64,000 bases of DNA, from contig NZ_JYJK01000012.1 of the NCBI RefSeq assembly GCF_003263785.1, positions 87,708 to 151,707 on the forward strand. The letters run 5' to 3'. The notes beneath the pieces are model-generated. The model made no database searches. It had not been told where the DNA came from and saw nothing but the letters and a program-made list of their open reading frames with translations. Within the stretch, counting starts at the first letter, position 1, and every line of letters begins with the position of its first letter. Below, one piece after another: positions 56,849 to 64,000 of this stretch. The translations under genes and the position numbers were made by a program. The DNA is from Vibrio variabilis. GTDB lineage: Bacteria; Pseudomonadota; Gammaproteobacteria; Enterobacterales; Vibrionaceae.

Positions 56849-59745
56849 ATGAGTACAGCATTCGAATTTGATTCCAAAGAATTCGCGTCTTCGATTTCCG
56901 TGCAAGTTCCGCATGTCGAAGGCACCTACGATCTAACCCCAGATCAAGTTCTACTAGACCAAGCTGAGCATGAATCAGAAGTACGTTCGTATCCGCGACG
57001 TCTTCCGATTGCCATTAAGCGTGCCTATGGTGCCTTAGTGGAAGATACTCGCGGTCAGATCTTCTTAGACTGTCTGGCTGGCGCTGGCACCTTGGCGATG
57101 GGATATAACCACCCTGAAATAAACCAAGCCCTAAAAGAGCAGCTAGATTCTGGCCTGCCATATCAAACACTCGATATCACGACAGAAGCCAAAGACCGTT
57201 TTATTAAACGTGTTAAAGCCTTCCTGCCAGAGCAATTTGCTGCGGATTCTGTGATTCAGTTTTGTGGCCCTTCTGGGGCTGATGCGGTGGAAGCGGCGAT
57301 CAAGCTTGCTAAGCAAACCACAGGCCGCAACACCATGTTTGCCTTTCGCGGTGCTTACCACGGCATGACCAATGGCACCATGGGTATGATGGGTAATCTT
57401 GGTACCAAGCGCGTCGCACTGGACTTATGTCCGATGTGCACTTTATGCCATTCCCATACAGCTTGCGTTGCCCGTTTGGACTTGGTGGTGATGCGGGTGC
57501 TAAGCAAAGCATTCGCTACATCGAGCGCCTGCTTAATGACGACGAAGCGGGCATCATGAAACCTGCGGCGATCATCGTTGAGCCTGTGCAAGGTGAAGGC
57601 GGTGTGATTCCAGCTCCAGCGTTTTGGCTCAAAGAGCTGCGCAGGATCTGTGATGAGCATGAAATCTTACTGATTCTGGATGAGATCCAGTGTGGCGTAG
57701 GTAAAACGGGTTACCGATTTGCGTTCGAAGAAGCGGGCATCAGCCCAGACATTCTTTGTCTTTCGAAAGCGATTGGTGGCGGTTTGCCAATGTCGATCTT
57801 AGTGTTCAACAAAAAGGTCGATACCTGGAATGCGGGTGAACACACAGGCACATTCCGTGGTAACCAATTAGCGATGGTGTCGGGTGCGAAAGCACTAGAG
57901 ATCATCGAGCGTGACAACCTTGTTGAGCACGCGAGCATCGCCGGTGAATACCTGCGCCTAGGTCTAAACAAAATCAAAGATCGCGTAAACTGCATTGCGG
58001 AAGTTCGCGGCAAAGGCCTGATGCTAGGTGTTGAGATCGTTAAGCCAAACGCTGAACACAACAAGTTTGGTGAGCCAGTTGCTGATGGCGAACTGACACT
58101 TGCGATTCAACGCGCTGCGCTCGAGCGTGGACTAATGGTTGAGAAGGGCGGTCGTGACGGTTCAGTCATTCGCTTCCTTCCACCCCTTATTATTAGCTTT
58201 GAGCAGATTGACTTTGCGCTACGCACTATCGAAGAAGCGATCATTGTTGCTGGTGGCGGCGAGAAAGCCGAGCGTGAGGCGAAGGAATCTAGCTGGCGAA
58301 AGCACTTCATCCATACCGGTGAACAAGGCGCAACGGAATTTGCTCAGGTGATGAATCACACCACTCAAGCGATGAAAGAAGTGTTTGAGAAGGTCAGCAA
58401 ACCCTATTCTGGCTTGGATCCGAAGACGCTCGAAAACCTTATCAATGACGTCAATCTTGATAGTCAAAACAATAGCCTGCAAAGTGTAGTGGATGAAACA
58501 GCAGGACTCGTTGCTGAACACTCAATCTTCACTCAACACCCAGACTGTATTGCTCATTTGCACACCCCTCCGCTCATGCCTGCGGTCGCCGCAGAAGCCA
58601 TGATTGCGGCGCTAAACCAGTCGATGGATTCTTGGGATCAAGCATCTGCTGCAACCTATGTTGAGCAAAAGGTACTGGACTGGCTGTGCGAGCGTTATGA
58701 GCTTGGCGACAATGCGGATGGCATTTTCACCAGTGGCGGTACGCAGAGTAACTTGATGGGTTTGCTGCTCGCTCGTGACCGTGTTGCTGACATCACTGAC
58801 GGTCACTCTATTCAGAAACTTGGCCTGCCAAGCTACGCCGATAAACTGCGGATTGTATGCTCAGACAAGTCACACTTCACGGTACAGAAGTCAGCGTCAC
58901 TGCTTGGTCTTGGTGAAAAAGCGGTGCATTGTGTGGCAACTCACGACAATGGCACGATTAACACCGATGCTTTGCTTGCGGACATCACAGCACTTAAGGA
59001 AGAAGGACTTATCCCGTTTGCATTGGTTGGCACCGCTGGCACCACAGACCACGGCGCGATTGATGACCTCGCTGCACTCGCTGATATCTCCGCTCAGTTT
59101 GGTCTTTGGTTCCATGTTGACAGTGCTTACGGTGGCGCTCTGATTTTGAGCAGTCATAAAGACAAGCTTCAAGGCATCGAAAAAGCCGATTCCGTGAGTG
59201 TCGATTTCCATAAGCTGTTCTATCAAACAATCAGCTGTGGCTCACTGCTTGTTAAAGACAAAGCTAACTTCAAATACCTGCTTCATCATGCTGATTACCT
59301 CAACCGCGAACATGATGAGCTGCCGAACTTGGTCGATAAATCCATCGCGACGACCAAGCGTTTTGATGCGTTGAAGGTCTTCATGACCATGCAAAACGTT
59401 GGTCCAGACGCACTAGGTGACATGTACGATCATCTAATGGATCAAACTCAGCAAGTGGCTAAGCTTGTTAAAGCACATCCGCAGTTTGAGCTATTGGCAG
59501 AGCCGTCGCTATCAACGGTTCTATTCAGAGCGGTAAACAGTGATGCGGATGACCTAGAGCAGCTTAACAAAACAATTCGTATCGAAGCGCTGACTCGCGG
59601 CGTTGCGGTACTCGGGGAGACGGTAGTAAACGGCCACTCGGCACTGAAATTTACCATCTTAAACCCTTGCTTGAAGCTATCGGATTTCGAGACGCTTCTG
59701 AACAATATTCATCAATTAGCCCTTGAGCTAACTAACTCTCACTAA
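56849..59745 (+). CDS. Fused diaminobutyrate aminotransferase/decarboxylase, reading frame broken once
   Basis: Bifunctional protein of about 965 residues, as in V. cholerae. First half: class III aminotransferase, with a pyridoxal-phosphate cradle (CGPSGADAVEAAIKLAK), EPVQGEGGVIP, DEIQCGVGKTG and catalytic Lys in LSKAIGGGLPMS; makes L-2,4-diaminobutyrate from aspartate semialdehyde. Second half: group II decarboxylase with GGTQSNLMGLLLARDR, HVDSAYGG and catalytic Lys in VDFHKLFYQ; makes 1,3-diaminopropane. The frame breaks near 57420; adding one G restores ALGLMSDVHFMPFPY. First enzyme of the norspermidine operon, 21 bases before the next gene. Confidence 0.93.
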
Positions 59746-59766
59746 GAGAAAAAGGAAACAAAACAA

Positions 59767-61011
59767 ATGGCAATTCTACAAATTGGTGCTGGTGGTGTTG
59801 GTTGGGTAGTCGCGCACAAAGCGGCTCAAAACAACGATGTGCTGGGTGATATCACAATCGCTTCACGCACTGTAGCGAAATGCGAAAAAATCATTGAGTC
59901 AATCAAGGGCAAAAATAACCTAAAAGATTCAACTAAAAAGCTAGAAGCTCGCGCTGTTAATGCAGACGATGTTGAAGCGCTAGTAGCTTTGATCAACGAA
60001 GTAAAACCGGATCTTGTGATTAACGCAGGTCCTCCTTGGGTGAACATCACCATCATGGAAGCGTGTCTACAAGCGAAGGTGTCTTATCTAGATACATCCG
60101 TTGCGGTAGACCTATGTTCTGAAGGCCAGCAAGTACCACAAGCGTACGACTGGCAGTGGGGCTTCCGCGACAAGTTCAAAGAAGCAGGTATCACAGGCAT
60201 CCTAGGTGCCGGTTTTGATCCAGGTGTTGTAAGTGTCTTTGCCGCTTACGCAGTGAAGCACTTGTTCGATGAGATTGATACTATCGATGTTATGGACGTA
60301 AACGCGGGTGATCACGGTAAGAAGTTTGCAACCAACTTCGACCCAGAAACCAACATGCTTGAAATCCAAGGCGACTCTTTCTACTGGGAAAACGGCGAGT
60401 GGAAGCAAGTGGAGTGTCACTCTCGTATGCTTGAGTTTGATTTCCCACTAGTCGGTAAGCACAAGGTTTACTCTATGGCGCACGATGAAGTTCGTTCAAT
60501 GCAAGAGTTCATCCCTGCAAAACGTATCGAATTCTGGATGGGCTTCGGTGATACTTACTTGAACTACTTCAACTGCATGCGCGATATTGGCCTACTTAGT
60601 CCAGACCCACTTACACTGCACGATGGTACAGTCGTACAGCCACTACACGTGCTAAAAGCGCTTTTACCAGACCCAACTTCTCTAGCTCCAGGTTACACAG
60701 GTAAAACCTGTATCGGTACTTGGGTTCAAGGTAAGAAAGACGGAAAAGAGCGCTCAGTATTTATCTACAACAACGCTGATCACGAAGTGGCGTACGAAGA
60801 CGTTGAACACCAAGCGATTTCATACACCACAGGTGTTCCGGCGATTACTGCAGCACTTCAGTATTTCCGCGGCAAGTGGGCAGAGGCTGGCGTGTTTAAC
60901 ATGGAACAGCTAGACCCAGATCCGTTCTTGGAAACAATGCCAGAGATTGGTTTGGATTGGCATGTTCAGGAATTGGAAGTGGGTGCGCCAGACATCCAGA
61001 TCCTCAAGTAA
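59767..61011 (+). CDS. Carboxynorspermidine synthase
   Basis: Saccharopine-dehydrogenase-family enzyme, 414 residues: Rossmann loop QIGAGGVGWVVAHKAAQ, then LVINAGPPWVN and GAGFDPGVVSVFAAYAVKH. It condenses 1,3-diaminopropane with aspartate semialdehyde and reduces the Schiff base with NADPH to carboxynorspermidine. GGAAAC-type ribosome site before the ATG. Sits between the aminotransferase/decarboxylase and nspC, the standard Vibrio order. Confidence 0.95.
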   Translation: MAILQIGAGGVGWVVAHKAAQNNDVLGDITIASRTVAKCEKIIESIKGKNNLKDSTKKLEARAVNADDVEALVALINEVKPDLVINAGPPWVNITIMEACLQAKVSYLDTSVAVDLCSEGQQVPQAYDWQWGFRDKFKEAGITGILGAGFDPGVVSVFAAYAVKHLFDEIDTIDVMDVNAGDHGKKFATNFDPETNMLEIQGDSFYWENGEWKQVECHSRMLEFDFPLVGKHKVYSMAHDEVRSMQEFIPAKRIEFWMGFGDTYLNYFNCMRDIGLLSPDPLTLHDGTVVQPLHVLKALLPDPTSLAPGYTGKTCIGTWVQGKKDGKERSVFIYNNADHEVAYEDVEHQAISYTTGVPAITAALQYFRGKWAEAGVFNMEQLDPDPFLETMPEIGLDWHVQELEVGAPDIQILK

Positions 61012-61017
61012 GAAGTT

Positions 61018-61059
61018 GAGGTCCTAGGCCCTGGAGCCTAGGACCTAGGACCTAGGACC
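61018..61059. repeat. CCTAGGACC repeat and hairpin between norspermidine genes
   Basis: One GGTCCTAGG on the left is followed by three overlapping copies of CCTAGGACC on the right (7-base period), so the left arm can pair with any of the three. The best stem is GGTCCTAGGC with GCCTAGGACC around a 6-base loop. It fills the 54-base gap before nspC. Confidence 0.75.
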
Positions 61060-61065
61060 ATTAAA

Positions 61066-62199
61066 GTGAACAAATCCCAACTAAAAACCCCATACTTCAT
61101 GATCAACGAATCCAAGCTGATTGAAAACCTAGAGAAAGCCAAACAGCTCAAAGAGATCTCAGGCGTCAAACTGGTGCTCGCATTGAAGTGTTTCTCAACA
61201 TGGGGTGTTTTCGACATCATCAAACCATATCTCGATGGCTCAACCAGCAGTGGTCCGTTTGAGGTAAAACTTGGTCACGAAACCTTTGGTGGTGAAACGC
61301 ACGCTTACAGTGTGGGATACACCGAAGACGATGTACGTGAAGTGGCGGATATCTGTGACAAGATGATTTTTAACTCTCAGTCTCAGTTAGCTGCTTACCG
61401 CCATATTGTCGAAGGCAAAGCGTCTTTGGGGTTAAGACTTAATCCGGGCGTTAGCTATGCTGGACAAGATCTGGCAAACCCTGCGCGTAAGTATTCACGC
61501 CTTGGCGTGCAAGCGGACCATATCGACCCAGCTGTGTTTGATAGTATCGACGGCGTTATGTTCCACATGAACTGTGAAAACAAAGATGTGGACGCATTCA
61601 TTGGTTTACTTGATGCAATTTCGGAGCAGTTTGGTGAGCACCTCGACAAGCTGGACTGGGTGAGCATGGGCGGCGGCGTGTTCTTTACTTGGCCTGGCTA
61701 TGACATTGCAAAGCTTGGTGCAGCGCTAAAAGCATTTTCTGACAAACACGGTGTTCAGATGTATCTGGAGCCGGGGGAAGCCATCATCACCAAAACGACT
61801 GATCTCGTCGTGACTGTGGTGGATATTGTCGAGAATGAAAAGAAAACCGCCATTGTTAACTCAGCCACTGAAGCGCACCGTTTAGATACTTTAATCTACG
61901 ATGAGCCTGCATCGATTCTGGAAGCCAATCCACAAGGCGAGCATGAGTATGTAATTGGTTCGTGTTCTTGCCTTGCTGGAGATCAGTTCTGTGTGGCCAA
62001 TTTTGATGAGCCATTAAAAGTCGGTCAGCAGTTACATATTATGGATAGTGCTGGCTACACCATGGTGAAGCTGAACTGGTTTAATGGATTAAAGATGCCA
62101 TCCATCTACTGCGAGCGTTCTTCAGGCGACATCGAAAAACTCAATGAGTTTGGTTACGAAGACTTCAAGCGTTCACTGTCTCAGTGGTCGGTGAGCTAA
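61066..62199 (+). CDS. nspC: Carboxynorspermidine decarboxylase NspC
   Basis: Fold-III pyridoxal-phosphate decarboxylase, 377 residues. PLP Lys in [11 protein letters not shown], the glycine loop [24 protein letters not shown] and the C-terminal SCLAGDQFC with the active-site Cys-Asp of the partner subunit. Makes norspermidine, needed for biofilm formation in V. cholerae through NspS/MbaA. The codon at 61066 is GTG. Last gene of the operon, followed by a terminator. Confidence 0.95.
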   Translation: MNKSQLKTPYFMINESKLIENLEKAKQLKEISGVKLVLALKCFSTWGVFDIIKPYLDGSTSSGPFEVKLGHETFGGETHAYSVGYTEDDVREVADICDKMIFNSQSQLAAYRHIVEGKASLGLRLNPGVSYAGQDLANPARKYSRLGVQADHIDPAVFDSIDGVMFHMNCENKDVDAFIGLLDAISEQFGEHLDKLDWVSMGGGVFFTWPGYDIAKLGAALKAFSDKHGVQMYLEPGEAIITKTTDLVVTVVDIVENEKKTAIVNSATEAHRLDTLIYDEPASILEANPQGEHEYVIGSCSCLAGDQFCVANFDEPLKVGQQLHIMDSAGYTMVKLNWFNGLKMPSIYCERSSGDIEKLNEFGYEDFKRSLSQWSVS

Positions 62200-62223
62200 T
62201 TGATATTAGTCGGTAATCGAATA

Positions 62224-62258
62224 AAACAGGCAAGCACTTAGGGCTTGCCTGTTTTTTT
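62224..62258 (+). terminator. Norspermidine operon terminator
   Basis: AAACAGGCAAGC and GCTTGCCTGTTT pair around a 7-base loop, followed by T's. Confidence 0.88.
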
Positions 62259-62323
62259 ATAAGCCCCTATCTTTTAACAAGATATACGGTACGCGCTTCA
62301 CTTTTCTCAAGGAGTCTTTTCTG

Positions 62324-62884
62324 ATGAAGAAATCATTCTCTGCCAGGTTATTTGGGCTGATCATAGTGCTGTTCAGCTTGTCTGGGTGCGTGAGCTACAG
62401 TATTACAGAGCAAGAGATGACCGATTACCTTAACCAAAACCTGAGGCTTGAACAGGCCGTAGGAATTGAGGATATGCTGTATGCAAAAGTGTCAGTTGAT
62501 GACTTGAGAGTGAATATTGGACGCAGCGACAAAGACAGAGTTGCAGTGTTTGCCAATACCACTGCTGAGCTGCACATGATGAGCCAACCAGAGATTAACT
62601 TAGATCTGGATATCGAATTTAGTGCCATACCGAGCTACAAGAAAGAGACGGGTGAGGTGTTTCTCCAGTCCCTTAGACTAGAGCGCTTAGATGAAGATGG
62701 CACTGTGTTAACCCCGGAGATCAGGCAACTCATTAAGCCAGCTGTCGCATTGATTGGTAATGCCGTTTCGAGCTATCCCGTGTATCAACTTGATGAAACC
62801 ACGGTAAAGCAGTCACTGCTTAAATCCTCAAGCCCTGAAGTGAAGGTAGAGGACAACAAATTAGTTATCGATTTTTTTGAGTAG
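62324..62884 (+). CDS. YceB-type lipoprotein (DUF1439)
   Basis: 186-residue lipoprotein: signal helix LFGLIIVLFSLSGC with lipobox LSGC, then a DUF1439 domain (SITEQEMTDYLNQNL, AELHMMSQPEINLDLDIEFSA). Beta-rich LPS-binding-like (TULIP) folds have been noted in this family. Start ATG preceded by AAGGAG. Function not established; an envelope lipid role is plausible. Confidence 0.85.
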   Translation: MKKSFSARLFGLIIVLFSLSGCVSYSITEQEMTDYLNQNLRLEQAVGIEDMLYAKVSVDDLRVNIGRSDKDRVAVFANTTAELHMMSQPEINLDLDIEFSAIPSYKKETGEVFLQSLRLERLDEDGTVLTPEIRQLIKPAVALIGNAVSSYPVYQLDETTVKQSLLKSSSPEVKVEDNKLVIDFFE

Positions 62885-63008
62885 ACCGAGATTTTTGAAG
62901 CACTAAGTGATCTGGTTTGACCAGGTTGGACTATTATGGATAATTCATTCAATTAATTGGAAAAATGGCGGAAGGGCTCCCTTGCCGTCAACAGCAAAAG
63001 GACTGTTC

Positions 63009-63458
63009 ATGATCAGCAAAATTTTCACCACTCTGATACTCGTTCTTATCGGCTACATGTTTTACAAAAATAATAGCATGCCGTCCTATTTAGGCGTGGA
63101 TGATGGACAGTTATCGCGAATGCCTTCTACTCCAAATGCCGTTTCTTCGCAGACCAAAATTCCAGAGAAACAGGTACAACCTATTGCGTTTGACGACTTA
63201 GCGACAGCCAAAGCTCGCGCATTGGCAGCACTTAAAACCTTAGGTCGCAATGAAGTTGTGACGGACAATGGCGATTATGTTCATGCCGTGTTTACTACGC
63301 CGTTGATGCGCTTTCATGATGATGTCGAGCTGTATTTTGACGCGGACAATGGTGTGATGCATTACCGCTCTCAGTCGCGTACCGGATACAGCGATGCAGG
63401 TGTTAACCGTGCTCGCTATGATGAGTTTGTAAAAGCGTTCCAGCAAGCCAACGGCTGA
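63009..63458 (+). CDS. DUF1499 family protein
   Basis: 149 residues with one N-terminal helix (FTTLILVLIGYMFYK) and a DUF1499 domain (AALKTLGRNEVVTDNGDYVHAV, FHDDVELYFDADNGVMHYRSQSRTGYSDAGVNRAR). The RSxSRxGxxDxGxNRxR motif is diagnostic. The frame is open from 62907, but AAGGA before the ATG at 63009 decides the start. Function unknown; membrane anchored or secreted. Confidence 0.85.
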   Translation: MISKIFTTLILVLIGYMFYKNNSMPSYLGVDDGQLSRMPSTPNAVSSQTKIPEKQVQPIAFDDLATAKARALAALKTLGRNEVVTDNGDYVHAVFTTPLMRFHDDVELYFDADNGVMHYRSQSRTGYSDAGVNRARYDEFVKAFQQANG

Positions 63459-63473
63459 CCTCTGAAAGCGATT

Positions 63474-63516
63474 CTCCTCACTGGCGGTCTGATTAAGTAT
63501 CTGACAATGTGAGGAG
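63474..63516 (+). promoter_or_regulatory. Stem that hides the DUF3179 ribosome site
   Basis: CTCCTCAC (63474-63481) and GTGAGGAG (63509-63516) are exact complements. The right arm contains the AGGAG ribosome site of the next gene, seven bases before its ATG, so the stem would block translation until opened. It begins just past the DUF1499 stop. Confidence 0.5.
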
Positions 63517-63522
63517 AGAAAC

Positions 63523-64000
63523 ATGCGCTCTATTCTTCCTGTACTTTCATTCGTTACATTTCTGCTTGCCCCTTCGTTTGGATTGGCTAAATCCCTCAAT
63601 GGCTTTGAGTTAAACAATGCCACCGTACCGCTCAATTTGATTCAAAGTGGAGGCCCACCTCGAGATGGCATACCTGCACTGACCGATCCCAAATTTGAAT
63701 TGGGTAGTCGCACAAAAAGTGTTAAGCCACGAGATGTGGTTCTGGGGTTAGTCATCAATGATGAAGCAAAAGCCTATCCACTGAACATTTTGAATTGGCA
63801 TGAGATCGTCAATGATACTGTTGGTGGAGAACGAGTCGTAGTGAGCTACTGCCCACTTTGTGGTAGCGGGATGGCGTTTAGTAGCAAGCTAAAGGGAATG
63901 GAGAGCGTGAACTGGAGTTTGGTGTATCGGGTTTGTTGTATAGCTCAGATGTGCTGATGTATGACCGTGAAACCGAGTCACTTTGGTCACAGATCCACGG
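63523..64000 (+). CDS. DUF3179 family protein, broken once and cut by window end
   Basis: Secreted protein: signal peptide (LPVLSFVTFLLAPSFGLA), then the DUF3179 pattern, with IPALTDPKFE, VLGLVINDEAKAYPLNIL, NWHEIVND and the cysteine motif SYCPLCGSGMAF. The frame breaks near 63894-63897; one added G leads to GERELEFGVSGLLYSSD and DRETESLWSQIHG, which runs past base 64000. Resembles periplasmic copper- or thiol-related proteins by its C-x2-C motif, but function is unknown. Confidence 0.82.

Noticed and set aside
58775..59143. 122-codon open frame on the plus strand
   Set aside because: Out-of-frame overlap with the decarboxylase half of the diaminobutyrate enzyme, whose active-site motifs are in the other frame.
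1..64000. CRISPR arrays, insertion sequences, prophage or integron
   Set aside because: No evenly spaced direct repeats, transposase or integrase motifs, terminal inverted repeats with target duplications, or phage genes were seen. The tRNA cluster shows no inserted island next to it.

Overview
The window reads as a chromosomal segment of a Vibrionaceae species, most likely a Vibrio. Support for this: a syp-type biofilm polysaccharide locus with its sigma54 activator SypG, the Vibrio norspermidine pathway with a fused aminotransferase/decarboxylase, torECA, the varA/uvrY-uvrC-pgsA block followed by Cys/Gly/Leu/Gly tRNA genes, and many small families typical of vibrios (DUF2750, DUF4250, TIGR02647, YciU, YeiP).

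Layout. 1-0.5 kb: end of arnE and arnF (undecaprenyl-phosphate-aminoarabinose flippase subunits). 0.5-15.4 kb, minus strand: syp locus, read sypA-B-C-D-G-H-L-M-N-O-P-Q-R; no sypE, sypF, sypI, sypJ or sypK equivalents lie at their usual places. 15.7-20.9 kb, minus: an accessory operon (asparagine-synthetase-like protein, GT4 glycosyltransferase, Wzx-like flippase, GT2 glycosyltransferase) that ends at a perfect 38-nt palindrome. Four sigma54 -24/-12 promoters, three with clear and one with a weak SypG-enhancer-like upstream motif, tie the accessory operon to the syp transcripts. 21-34.8 kb: housekeeping genes (ygiQ, ychJ, an EAL-HDOD protein, lpxH, ppiB, cysS, tdk), a lysR-SDR operon divergent from a PACE-type efflux gene, and small Vibrio proteins. 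35-37 kb: formate channel focA and a fetB permease without its ATPase, flanked by two inverted consensus DnaA boxes. 37.4-41.5 kb: torE-torC-torA behind tandem TorR-like decamers. 41.5-48.7 kb: alpha-galactosidase, a Fur-box-preceded PF11449 metal transporter divergent from Mn-dependent pyrophosphatase, PAP2 phosphatase, yciU, yeiP, and a nucleotidyltransferase. 48.7-56.4 kb: polB, varA/uvrY, uvrC, pgsA, four tRNAs, riboflavin synthase. 56.4-62.2 kb: a structured leader RNA and the norspermidine operon. 62.3-64 kb: three small envelope or unknown genes, the last cut by the window edge.

How the genes work together: the first 21 kb would make, polymerise or transfer, and export one surface polysaccharide under SypG control; norspermidine made by the genes at 57-62 kb is a known biofilm signal in vibrios, so both ends of the window bear on biofilm formation.

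Main caveat: more than twenty single-base frameshifts break otherwise intact, partly essential genes (cysS, yeiP, varA, torA, sypB, sypC and others). Nearly all look like loss of one base, often in or beside a short homopolymer. I read this as an indel-biased sequence rather than mass gene decay, and give whole-gene coordinates with the estimated break for each. No insertion sequence, prophage, CRISPR array, rRNA gene or replication origin was seen.
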